Source of the DNA: Hyaloperonospora brassicae
Taxonomy: Eukaryota > Oomycota > Peronosporomycetes > Peronosporales > Peronosporaceae
NCBI GenBank assembly: GCA_947650285.1
Contig: CANTFL010001352.1
Coordinates: forward strand, 248,001 to 312,000
Direction: 5' to 3'
Length of the DNA: 64,000 bases
Position 1 is the first letter of the stretch. The number at the start of each line of letters is the position of its first letter. The position numbers were made by a program, and so were the translations under genes. Positions 1 to 9,839 of the stretch are shown here, piece after piece. The notes under the pieces were generated by a model. That model made no database searches. It saw only the letters and a program-made list of their open reading frames with translations, and had not been told where the DNA came from.

Positions 1-2320
1 CTCGTCGGGTTATTGTAACTATAAAGCTCGTCGAATCTGGCTTAGTCGGGGACCAAAGGTTGCTACGTTTTGTATGATTAACAGTGAGCGCGGAACACGT
101 GTTAGCTATTTTAGTGACACAATACGACCCGGATAGTGAGTTTCTGTAAGGGAGAAACGAAATTTTAGACCAACCAAGCAAGGGACAGATAAAGATAGGT
201 GTGATAATTTATTAGTATATAGGACGGTGTTATCGCCCTTATTGCAAGGCTGATTGATTAGTCGATATATAGTGTTGTTCGGATAATGGATAGGATGGAG
301 ATGTCAACGAAGAGTGACCGAAGGATAAAAATAAGCATCTTAAGATGGGAGCAGTCAATGGTGAATGGACGAAGATTATACTTGATGCTGGAGCTATTAC
401 CATAAAAATTTATTGGTATTTTCGAGAAGGCTGACGCAAACAGAATGAATGTGTACTGATAAGCAAATTGATTCCATGGGGTCCGGAAAAAGTGGTGTCA
501 ATAAGCCTTTCGGTACATATAACCAATCACCTGGATGGAAAGTGGTAAATGAGTCTAAATTATAGATCAGACAACCTCATGCAGGGGCAGATTTTGTACT
601 CAGAACAAAATGAATTATCTCGTCCTGACTACCCATTCTAAACTCGACAGAAAATCTTTATGATAAATTATCGCACCATGCTTTATTAATCGAAAAAATG
701 GATCAAGAAGTGATATAGGATAATCGGTGGCCTTAGTAGACGCCTTAGTATTTATTGCGACTGCTGTTCGATATTATTCAGCTTCAACATTACTATATTA
801 TAACTTTACCGATAAATTAAGAACCCTTTACATATCAAAGCTGCTGTGAACGGCCTTATACATCAGAAAGGTCCGGGCGACGACAGTACGATCAAAATTT
901 ATTATATTGAGAACCGCAACGTGCCCGACACACTACTCGATTGTCAAATGGATGCCACATGGATTTTTGTCTTACGATGAATACCAAGTAGTGTTTAATG
1001 AATTTGTGTGTGGGAGTGACAAGTGCTGGTCTATGCATACACTTAAACGAAGAAATTACAGAAGGAGCAGAAGATTTACGAAGAGTAATATAAATACAAA
1101 ACTTCGGCCGTGGAACGACGTGCGTCAGCCCGTTTGCGTGACTTTCCTTACCGAGATGCATTATTCAAAGCAATTATATGCTTAGCTGGAAAAGAAATTC
1201 CTAGCTCCGTCAGTGGTAGACGCGCTGGAACTTTACAGACGCAAGATGATATCAATGACCAAGAGAGTCGTGACCCGGGTACTCTGGTAATCGTTCGACG
1301 GGTCACCATCATAAGAAGTTCGGTACGTTAACGAAACAGACAGGGGAGATGGAATAACGCCGAGTGGTTCGACCATTAGTTATTACGCCTACCACTTGAA
1401 ATAGCTGACGATCTGTCCTTACACAATGCGTCAGCCCGCCTGTCAAATATAAGATGAGCAAATTACAAAGAGAGACCTCGTCGATGACTCATTTACGGCG
1501 TAGTTTCTATCAGGCGATAGCGTGGAATATCCGTCAACGAATAAAACAAATAATCACTTTGCGTCATATTTTGTTTGGATAAGTTTTTACCAGGGGACAC
1601 GATACCGTATGCACCTACCGAGTCGTCCTATTTTATGCATACGCCACGTGATGACACATTAGCTGCCGATGCACAGGAGCTCGTCAGTACTTATATAAAT
1701 CTTCGAATTTAAATCATTTCAGATGAAATACTACGAAAGAAATGGTCTTTTGGCAGCGCAAAATGATACTTGTCAGGCCTGGTAATTTTATTTATAATGA
1801 AGACACACGAAAGGGTCATGATCTTAAGGTGATAATGCGCTACTACGTCCTGCGTGCGGTGTGGTGTGCGACATTAATGGCCGTGGTACGATTTATATTT
1901 ACAAAGTATTTGCTGAGAGTCATTGTGTCATTTGACGAAGTTATAATATCTACTTAAACACTTCAAAGCGGTATTTATATCCATTTTCTAAGGTTTGCGG
2001 GCTTCTTCGATTGTTAATGTGACTAAGAAGAGCGCGTTTACGATCGGTTGATATATCATTTACAATATGGTCAATGCCGTTACAGTCATTAAGGAGTATA
2101 CTATGCCGCTAATGATGAATTGTAACGGGGCAAAAGGGCTATTGGTGGTTTGTACATCATTTTCTTCAGTGGTAATTGCTCGAATGGATGATGGAGAGAG
2201 AGCGACACATAATAGCGTATTTTAGCTGGTTGGTCAATTCAAATGGTTGCGACATCCGGATGCCTTCAAGGATACACCAATGACATGTTGGCAAACAGCC
2301 GACATTGCATTTTGCGGATA
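1..2320. other. AT-rich spacer, no gene seen
   Basis: No reading frame here has a recognisable domain. The longest open stretches (907-1185, 1742-1957) are under 95 codons, overlap frames of similar length, and look like chance. No LTR-type ends, long tandem repeats or RNA gene were recognised. It is the left flank into which element A inserted. Confidence 0.6.
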
Positions 2321-2325
2321 TAATG

Positions 2326-2797
2326 TGTAACGGGGTTACACGTCGGCTGGTAGTCGACTATAGGTGTGGTGCACACAAGAGAGGGGGTACCCTATAAAGT
2401 AATTTTAGAACACAGTGAGTGTATCAATTGTTGAAGACCGATGTCTGTCATCAATTGATTGCGAGATCTTTTAAGAGGTTATTTAGGGCAGGTTAAATAT
2501 GTTGTTCTAAGGTGTTCTTTTAGGTTAAAAGAAGAAATAAAAATTCAGTTCCCCTTTTGATCAACATAAGACACGTGCCTTGCGAGGCGTCTTGATCGGA
2601 AGTGCTAGCAACGCCTGTAAAGGTAGCTGCTCTTGAGCACTCTGTGCTGTGGCTCTCATGAATCGTTTGGTCCCCCTGGAACAGGGACCGTAAGCTCTCT
2701 GAGCTTGTTGACTCTATGAGTCGGGTTCGTAGAACCAAAGTTGCTCGTAGAGCGTTAAGTCTTCCTCTGACTTAAGGAGCTGTGTAGCTTCGCTACA
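2326..2797 (+). repeat. 5' LTR of element A
   Basis: 472 bp, beginning TGTAACGGGGTTAC and ending TTCGCTACA. It contains TATAAA at 2393-2398 and an AATAAA-like motif near 2536, plausible promoter and polyadenylation signals. Preceded by the TSD TAATG. Confidence 0.93.
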
Positions 2798-2799
2798 CT

Positions 2800-2814
2800 T
2801 GGTAGCACTCGTAG
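2800..2814 (+). other. Primer binding site of element A
   Basis: TGGTAGCACTCGTAG starts 2 nt after the 5' LTR. TGGTAGCA would pair with a tRNA ending TGCTACCA; eukaryotic initiator-Met tRNAs often end this way, so that is the likely primer. The same eight bases follow the 5' LTRs of B and C. Confidence 0.65.
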
Positions 2815-2855
2815 TCAATCTACGCCTGAGTCATTACGACTGTTCCTCTGTGAGG

Positions 2856-3888
2856 ATGGAGCAATCCACACCCCTCTATGAGGCCCAAAAGGTCGCGCTT
2901 GATAAGATGACCGCGGCCGTAGGCCCTGAGTACGTGGAGTTTCTCGCTGCACAAGGTCCCGATGTGCTCAATGCACGAGTCGAGACCTTCATGCAGCATG
3001 AAACGGCCCTGTTGGGCCAGGTTCATAACCCTATATCGTCGGCAATGCCTACACGCTACGTGGCGATGCCACCAGAAGAGGCTAAGCCTCGTCCCCTTCG
3101 GGTGGACGTCAAAATTACTCCGGGAAGGAGGGGGAAAACCTGACCCTCTGGATCCGTGAGATTGAGATGGCCATGGACTCTTGTCTCATCTCACTTGAGA
3201 ACCAGCGTGTCTCGTTGTCTATCTCTAAGCTCGATGCAAGAGCGAAAGACTGGGCTTTGACGTGTGGCACGTCAGTCAACTTGGCGTTTTCCACGTGGGA
3301 TTCGCTCAAGTTGGACCTTTTGCGAGTTTTCTCGCCGCCTAACCAGGCATATCGCGTGCGCTCACGCTTCTTGTCTACCCGTCAGGGTAAGAACGAGTTA
3401 ACGGACTATGTCCAACAGTTGAATACTCTTATGGCTGCTATGCAGTCTGACCCTCTCCCTGAGACAGTCTATGTGACTGTATTCATGAAAGGTCTTCGTA
3501 ATGGCGTTGCCAGGACCGAGGTGTTTCGAGTCCATTCCTCTAATTTTGAGAATCTATTAGCATCGCTCAAAATGCTGAGCACAACTTCAAGTCGGCCAGA
3601 CTTGATTGGAATGGGTACAACCCAAGCTTTGCGAGGGCAACCTCTGCGAGCACCTCGGCTTACTGTAAGCCAGAAATGATGGATCTCAGCCATGCTGAAG
3701 ATGAAGGTGAAGCGGAGCTTCATGTTGCAGAGCAACGACAGGAAGTAAAACGCTGTTATATGTGCGGAAGCACTAAACACTTGCGTCCCACTTGTCCTTT
3801 GCGCAAGCAACAACCGACTCCTATGGGTCGAAACCCCAGCCACAACCAGAAACCTGGTATGGCACGGGGAAACGTCGACATCCAGTAG
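2856..3888 (+). pseudogene. gag of element A (capsid plus zinc knuckle, frameshifted)
   Basis: Gag forms the virus-like particle and binds the element RNA. The frame starts at ATG 2856. A one-base deletion at about 3113-3116 relative to element C shifts it. The capsid region then continues to about 3545 (motif RSRFLSTRQGKNELTDYVQ, also in B and C), where a second one-base shift, shared with element C, moves the frame again. A CX2CX4HX4C zinc knuckle (CYMCGSTKHLRPTC) lies at about 3757-3798. The frame ends at TAG 3886-3888, inside a hairpin that forms part of a probable -1 frameshift signal. It cannot make an intact Gag as it stands. Confidence 0.85.
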
Positions 3889-3907
3889 GCGCGGGGCGCC
3901 CTACTGG
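3867..3907 (+). promoter_or_regulatory. Candidate -1 ribosomal frameshift signal, element A gag to pro
   Basis: The slippery heptamer G GGA AAC (3867-3873) is in the correct phase for gag. It is followed by an 8-nt spacer (3874-3881) and a hairpin of CCAGTAGG (3882-3889) with CCTACTGG (3900-3907). Three further pairs form across a one-base bulge, leaving a GGG loop. The gag stop TAG (3886-3888) lies in the 5' arm. Slippage by -1 enters the protease frame, which is open from 3792 onward. Element B has the same layout at 8351-8391. Confidence 0.75.
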
Positions 3908-6900
3908 GGTAGAACTGAGCTCTGTCACTTCTCTAGGAGGAAGAGTGAAACAGGGCTTAGCCCCATATAGCTCTGTGCCCGCCAGAACAGAGCGTGGATA
4001 CAAGCCTGGCTTGTTAGTCGCCGAGGCGATAGTTAAAGGCTTTAAGAAGCATTGGTCGATCCTAATCGACTCCGGAGCATCATGCAACTATGCTAGACGC
4101 CGTTCCCTTGAGTGGAGTCAGCAATATGCTGAGGCGCTCAAAGCGCACGATGGTGATTCCATCACTGTTCGTATAGCGACGGGTAGTCGCGTTACTGTGC
4201 CTAAAGTTCCCTTGAACTTGGACGTGAAGTTTTTGTACTTTGATAGCTTAGAACGCTGTCTCGTCCTTGACTTGGATTCGAGATACGATCTCATCCTAGG
4301 ACTGGCATGGCTCGAACGCCATGAATCATGGATCGATTGGATGTCTAAGACCTTAGGCGCCACGCGCAATGTTCCTAGCGAAGCTTTGGAAAGTCATGAA
4401 CCCACCTTTGCTAGGCAACAAAAGCACTATTGGCGCGAGTCATTGGCGGAAGATGTCAATGTGCTGGACATTGGTATGTCGGAGCTAACTAGCTCAAATG
4501 TCTATGACATGAATATGAAGCGGAGCTCTTCTAATGTGTTTGAAAGGAGTTGTACTCCGTTGAGTGATACTTGTTGTGATAATGAGTCACTGCATGCGTC
4601 AAGCATGGTTGGCCTAGAGCCGAGACATCAAGAATGTAATTTCCATGATGTCAGTGCGGTGGCACGTGAAAATACAAAGATTGAGGGCGGCCGAGGTGGC
4701 ACCTCACTGAATGTCGGTAATGATAATGATGGCGAGAAGCCAGAGTGTTCAGAACTAGGCCCGAATGCTGTAGGTGAAGTGGTACGTGTAAACCCACTGG
4801 GTGAAGTGTTTGAGTTACGTAACACTTCACCAGATGTCGTTCAAGACATGAGATCTCGTATAGAGCGTGCTAAGATAAATAGCAACCACGGGGACCCGAA
4901 TGTCCCGGCCTCTAGGAGGTGTAAGGTTTCTGTGAGAAAACAATCTCAGCGTAGGGTGGCAACTGTTAAGCGCCCAACGTCTAAGAAGTCACGAAGTGAT
5001 AATAGTAATAATACACTACATACACTTGTTAATGGATTGACTGGCCATGTTGATGGCAATATTAGTCTTGAGACTCTTCCATCTTTGTATACTCTCTTTG
5101 ACCTAGACGAAATGTCTGACCGCGAATTTATCCAAGCCTTACAGGCAGGAGAATTATCCGAGTTAGTGGTCATTCGACCAGATATTGAGTTGAACTCATC
5201 CTCGTTATTGGACGAGTCTGTCCTTGAGGACACAAAGGCGGCATTGGATGACCGTAGTGGATCTTCGATCCCTAAGGATCCTCTTGATCCGTTCTATCGT
5301 TTGGTAAAGGAATTTCAGGACGTGGTGTGTCACAACCCACCGTCCGTGTTGCATCCCGATAGAGGTGTACGTCATGAAATTGACTTGGTTCCTGGAACTA
5401 AATACACCGTAACATGGCAGTGGCCTTTACCGAAGGAACAGTGTGACGTCATTATCGACTTCTTTCGTACAAAGCACGCAGCGGGCATGGTACGTGAGAG
5501 TAAAAATTCCTCATTCCACGCCCACATTTTGTGCTCGAAGGCCCCCAATGGGAAGTGGCACATTGTTCATGCTTACAATAAGCTTAATGCTGCCACGATC
5601 CCGGCTCAGACAGCAATTTCGAGGAAAGGATGTTCTTCAGAACAATATGGTGGGATGTACAATGTACAGTGCGCTCGACTTAGTCGATGGTTATTACCAG
5701 CTTCTCATGTGAGAAAGCGATATTCTGCTGACAGCGGTCATCACTCCAAGCGGTATGCTCTGGGAGTGTCTTGTTATGCCGCAAGGGTTATCCAATGCCC
5801 CGGCAACATTCAATCGTCTTGTATAACAATTGTTCAGACCTCACCGAGGTTATGCACAGACATACTTTGATGACATCTTTGTCCATAGTCGTGCTATGAA
5901 CGGCCGGTATGATGTGGATAATCACATCGACCATTTACGAGCAGTGCTCGAGTGCATGCGCACAAACAAGTTGTATGCCAACGCCTCTAAGTGCATCTTT
6001 GGTGCACAAGAGATTCCCTTTTTAGGGTGCTTTATTGGAAAGCGAGGTCTTATAGCGGACCCCGCTAAGGTGAAAGCCATAGTTGATTGGCCGGTTCCTC
6101 AGAACCAGAAGGACTTACGTAAGTGGCTTGGTCTTGCCAATTACTTACACAAGTATAGTGCAAAATATGCGGACATGGCTCGACCATTATCCAATCTCCT
6201 TAAAAAGGATGTGGAATGGTGTTGGACGAACACCGAGCAGGAAGCCTTTACGGCTGTAAATGAAAGTCTTCTTCATGCGCCAATCTTGGCTTTGCCCGAT
6301 CCTGATCGGCCTTTCAGTGTCGTCTGTGACGCATCTGACTTTGCCATCGGCAGTGCTCTGTTACAAACAGATAATGATGGACGGGAACGCTTCATTGCGT
6401 TTGAGTCCCGGCAGCTGAAAGCAGCTGAAAAGAACTATCTAGTTCATGAAAAAGAGCTACTTGCAATTAAGTATGCTTTAGTTAAATTCATAGTTCATCT
6501 TCTTGGCTCTAAGCCTTTTGTGATCGATACAGATCTTGCGTCATTACGCCATGCGACTGAGTCGCCACATCTCTCTCAGCGAATGGCCCGTTGGCTTTCC
6601 TTCTTTGCGGGATACAACTTCGAGGTGAAGCATAAGCCGGGCAAGCAGAATGCTTTGGCTGACGCGTTGTCACGTAGGACTGACTATGAGCTTGCTCATG
6701 TTACGACTCTGTCATCATCGTTCACAGACCTCATTCGTTCGGCATATGCCAAAGATGAACACTGTGTAGCTTTGCTACGTGCTCTTAAGAGCGAGGAGTT
6801 TAAGGACTCAGACATAGAATTGTCGGCACGACTACGTGCGAGGCTACATCGATATTTCATCGATCAGGAACGGTTGTGATATAGTATGGATGTGAAGGAT

Positions 6901-6969
6901 ACCCCTCGCATCGTTGTCTCTCAGGATGAGGAGTTGAAGTATCGGATCCTCGATGAGGCACATGATACT
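3873..6969 (+). pseudogene. pro-pol of element A, first part (protease, RT, RNase H), broken
   Basis: In the -1 frame relative to gag. The retroviral-type aspartic protease motif LIDSGAS lies at about 4062-4082. A long acidic/polar linker follows to about 5300, then the RT start ([13 protein letters not shown]). The frame shifts at about 5440-5640. In the new frame there are stops at 5710-5712 and in the codon after RLV near 5824. The catalytic YFDD is at 5863-5874. RNase H (VVCDASDFAIGSALLQ, HEKELLAIKYAL) runs to TGA 6877-6879, a stop also present in element C. The integrase zinc-binding region begins and is cut at 6969 by element B. Confidence 0.9.
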
Positions 6970-7296
6970 TGTAATGGGCCACCCCGTTACATAAGTAGTT
7001 TCGATTAAGTTTACATGTTACTTAAGTAGGGGTGTTACTTTCGAAGTAGCGAAAGTAGCACGTCGTATATTTTAGCTGGTTTAATGGGCTCAGTACCATT
7101 ATTAGCCAGTAAGATATAGACACGTAGATTGAGTGGTTCCCATGAGTCCAAGGGAACCATTCGTACTTAGGATGATTTTAAAAGACAAAATATAAACAGA
7201 GTTAAAAATACTTAACACCTAAGACTTGGGCTTTGAACTTCCTCAAAGCGTTAGAAATAGTGTACGCTGAGTACGGGTTATTCTAGCCCCGTTACA
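6970..7296 (+). repeat. 5' LTR of element B
   Basis: 327 bp, TGTAATGGG...CCCGTTACA, so its ends form a near-perfect inverted repeat. A second CCCGTTACA occurs 14-22 bp inside the left edge, making the edge itself palindromic. Near-identical to 14330-14656. Confidence 0.95.
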
Positions 7297-7298
7297 CC

Positions 7299-7314
7299 TG
7301 GTAGCACTTAGTAG
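7299..7314 (+). other. Primer binding site of element B
   Basis: TGGTAGCACTTAGTAG begins 2 nt after the LTR. Its first ten bases equal those of A and C, implying the same tRNA primer, probably initiator-Met. Confidence 0.6.
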
Positions 7315-7322
7315 TCCTTCCC

Positions 7323-8372
7323 ATGCCCGAGTTTGGGATGAGCGATTCGTCGTACTTTGACGCTCCAGACGTGAGTCTGGAGCACGCGACTTTTCCCCAT
7401 CTCACTGGTGTTGAGTGGGATGCCCTAAATCGCCTCGCGGCGATATCGGGAGAGGCATTTGTTGTGTCGCTGATGAGATCAGCGACTCCTGATGAACAGC
7501 GCCTCGCCATACACGACTACATGGCTCGCGAGCTCGCCGAATTCCATCGGCGAGGTTTAACTCCCTCGCGGACTTCACGGAACGATGCCGTGAAGATGGA
7601 GACCTCCGCCTATTCTGGCGAAGGAAAAGAACGCTTGTCGTTGTCTCGTTGGTTTCGAGAGGTCGACATCGCTATCGCCTCGAGACTTCTCGAGGCTCCT
7701 CAAGCGAAGGTCAATTTCCTTCTTTCCCGTCTCACTGGGAAAGCCAAGGAGTGGGCCTTGGGAAAACTCGTTGTTGACGAGTTTGCGTTCCCCACTCTGG
7801 AAGCCATCCAGAGTGACCTTCGACTCGCCTTCGAGCCGCCCCAGGAAGAGAAGTTGGTGCGTTCAAGGTTCCTGTCCCTGCGACAGGGTAAGATGTCCAT
7901 GCGCGACTACGTGCAGATGGCTCGACATCTGGCGTCTTGTATTGTCACGCATCCCATGGACATGTATACACAAGTGAACGTGTTTGTCGATGGCATGCGT
8001 GAAGGGCAGACTCGCCTCTCGCTTGAACGAGCAGAGCCTGCCACGTTGGAGGAGGCTTTCGCTATCGCTCTCCGTGAGGATTTCAGAGTCACCAAGGCCT
8101 ATACCAAGTCTTCAGTTGTTACCGCTGTCAGATCAGCGGGCCCGGAACCTATGGAGATCGATGCAATTGAGTCGTCGGGTGACCGACGACGCGCTACAGC
8201 CTACAAGGGCGACGTCCGAGGCGGACGTCAGATGATCTGCTTTCGATGCCGAAAGCCGGGACATCGCGCGGCTGAATGCCGCGCGCCAGCACCGATGTCG
8301 GTGCATGCGTCGGACACTTATCATGAGGGAGGTGCTCCGATCAGTCGTCCAAAAAACGGACGAGACCAGTAG
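7323..8372 (+). CDS. gag: Gag polyprotein of element B
   Basis: 349 codons, intact, starting at the first ATG 26 nt after the LTR. The central capsid region matches the retrotransposon gag family: [10 protein letters not shown], then [20 protein letters not shown], at about residues 135-205. A CX2CX4HX4C zinc knuckle ([14 protein letters not shown]) is at about residues 306-319, expected to bind RNA. It ends at TAG 8370-8372. A AAA AAC and a hairpin at that point are placed to shift about a few percent to some tens of percent of ribosomes into protease, as such signals do elsewhere. Expected to assemble cytoplasmic particles. Identification is firm; activity is untested. Confidence 0.92.
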   Translation: MPEFGMSDSSYFDAPDVSLEHATFPHLTGVEWDALNRLAAISGEAFVVSLMRSATPDEQRLAIHDYMARELAEFHRRGLTPSRTSRNDAVKMETSAYSGEGKERLSLSRWFREVDIAIASRLLEAPQAKVNFLLSRLTGKAKEWALGKLVVDEFAFPTLEAIQSDLRLAFEPPQEEKLVRSRFLSLRQGKMSMRDYVQMARHLASCIVTHPMDMYTQVNVFVDGMREGQTRLSLERAEPATLEEAFAIALREDFRVTKAYTKSSVVTAVRSAGPEPMEIDAIESSGDRRRATAYKGDVRGGRQMICFRCRKPGHRAAECRAPAPMSVHASDTYHEGGAPISRPKNGRDQ

Positions 8373-8391
8373 GTGCAGGGCGCCCTACTGG
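8351..8391 (+). promoter_or_regulatory. Candidate -1 ribosomal frameshift signal, element B gag to pro
   Basis: The heptamer A AAA AAC (8351-8357), the classic retroviral slippery site, is in gag phase. After an 8-nt spacer (8358-8365) comes a hairpin of CCAGTAGG (8366-8373) with CCTACTGG (8384-8391). T8374-G8382, G8375-C8381 and C8376-G8380 extend it across a one-base bulge, leaving a three-base loop. TAG 8370-8372 is in the 5' arm. The -1 frame is open from 8327 through 9496 and carries the protease. The inner pair is C-G in element A and U-G here, which keeps pairing. Confidence 0.8.
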
Positions 8392-9496
8392 TTTGAAGAG
8401 AGGTCCGGGTCCACCGGTGGCAGCCCGACCTCCCAGCCCATCTGTGCTGCGTGCACGGTCAAATGCCACCACTACGAGTGGTGATTCACGCCTGACTATT
8501 GTTAATCTACATGTCGCCGGTATCCGGCGACCCCTACGAGCGCTCCTGGATTCAGGAGCGACAAACAATTTCTTCCGTGAATCTTGCGTGTCAATGCTGC
8601 CACCCAGCATCCAGGTCCACGAGGGACCTGGCCAAGTTGTTGTCAAGCTCGCTGACGGGAAACCACGCCGCGTATCGCGGCGCGAAGTGTCGTTGCCATA
8701 CACGTTTGACGGCTTTCGCAGTAACGACAACTTCTTGGTGATTGAAATGAATTATGCATTCGATTGCATCCTGGGCATGCCATGGTTGGCACGCTATAAG
8801 CCCCAGATCGACTGGTTAGCCAGATCAGTGAGACGTCGAAGCAAGTTCGACGTCAGCGAAGTGTTCACCCATCTCTTGGTGTCTCCAAGTGATTGGCCGA
8901 ACGTTACAGTCGTGGATCGTACATCCACGACACCGGCGGTACACATAGTGAGCGATGGCCCTCTCTGTACCGCTTGTTCCGTGCCCCTACGCACGAGTGA
9001 TGATGCCTCCTCGCTTTGCAGCGAGGAGTCCGACGTGGACGAGCAGTGGCTCCCACGTAATGACGACGCGGACGAGCAGTGGCTCCCGCGCAACGACGAC
9101 GCGGTCGAACAGCGGTTCCCGCACGAGAGAGCAGTGGTCGAACACGAACAGGTGTTCCCACCTGTACCCATTGTGGTCGAGCAGAGGCTCCCACAAGGGC
9201 AAGACGTGGCCGAGCAGGGGCTCGCCACCGAGTGTGACGTGGATGGACAAGAGTCCCCACGTGCGAATATGATGGTCGAACAGGGGATCCCATCATCGCC
9301 TACTGTGGTCGAACAGAGTTTCCCACATGAGCAAGACGTGGTCGAGCAGGGGCTTCCACACGAGTTTGTGGCGGTAGAGCAGGGGCTCCCGCATCATGCG
9401 TCGACGGACGAGTATGGAATACTCCCGTCGCGCGATTTCGACGTCCTGGATGAGGACATCCAGCGTCTAGAGGGGGGGTGCAGATTTAACAACTGA
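8357..9496 (+). CDS. Protease and repeat linker of element B (-1 frame from gag)
   Basis: Entered by -1 slippage at 8351-8357. The aspartic protease motif [11 protein letters not shown] is at about 8543-8575, with a second conserved block ([10 protein letters not shown]) at about 8759-8788, typical of Ty3/Gypsy retropepsins that cut Gag-Pol. From about 9030 to 9400 the protein is a degenerate tandem repeat of about 14 residues around VEQGLPHE, roughly ten units, with no known function. The frame stops at TGA 9494-9496 soon after a run of seven G (9472-9478). Skipping one G would continue into the pol frame, so this is a one-base insertion, an assembly error or a second recoding site. Confidence 0.82.
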   Translation, partial: RTRPVGAGRPTGLKRGPGPPVAARPPSPSVLRARSNATTTSGDSRLTIVNLHVAGIRRPLRALLDSGATNNFFRESCVSMLPPSIQVHEGPGQVVVKLADGKPRRVSRREVSLPYTFDGFRSNDNFLVIEMNYAFDCILGMPWLARYKPQIDWLARSVRRRSKFDVSEVFTHLLVSPSDWPNVTVVDRTSTTPAVHIVSDGPLCTACSVPLRTSDDASSLCSEESDVDEQWLPRNDDADEQWLPRNDDAVEQRFPHERAVVEHEQVFPPVPIVVEQRLPQGQDVAEQGLATECDVDGQESPRANMMVEQGIPSSPTVVEQSFPHEQDVVEQGLPHEFVAVEQGLPHHASTDEYGILPSRDFDVLDEDIQRLEGGCRFNN

Positions 9497-9518
9497 CTGC
9501 GGTTCGCCAGCTTCGAGC

Positions 9519-9839
9519 ATGGACTCGAGGCACGATGGGGACGCAAGCTACGAGAACTCAGCGTTGGAATGTGTTCACGCTATTGTGTACGTGGACGGGA
9601 GTCCACAAAGGCGCCAATACATTGAGGTCGCGAGTCCACCTCGCGACGCGTCATCTATTACGAGCCTTCCAGGACTCTCCTGGAAGCATTTTCTACGCGA
9701 CCTCAAGGGAGGCACGGTGGAACAAGTATGTCTGGTCACCAACGAGGTGACTCATGAGCCGAATGAGGAGCTAATGACGCGCCCTCGAAGCGCTGAAAAG
9801 AAATCAGCGCGCGAAGAAAGATTTGCGTCGCAATCTTAA
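9519..9839 (+). CDS. Short open segment in the pol frame of element B
   Basis: 106 codons from ATG 9519 to TAA 9837-9839, in the same frame as the long pol frame that resumes at 9840. It is most simply the linker between protease and RT, isolated by the G7 offset upstream and one nonsense codon downstream. No domain was recognised. A separate small protein is possible but unsupported. Confidence 0.4.
   Translation: MDSRHDGDASYENSALECVHAIVYVDGSPQRRQYIEVASPPRDASSITSLPGLSWKHFLRDLKGGTVEQVCLVTNEVTHEPNEELMTRPRSAEKKSAREERFASQS

Noticed and set aside
8794..9296. Overlapping minus-strand frames of 87-144 codons in element B
   Set aside because: They are open because of the short repeat encoding VEQGLP; none starts outside the repeat region with a conserved counterpart, unlike the 3' antisense frame.
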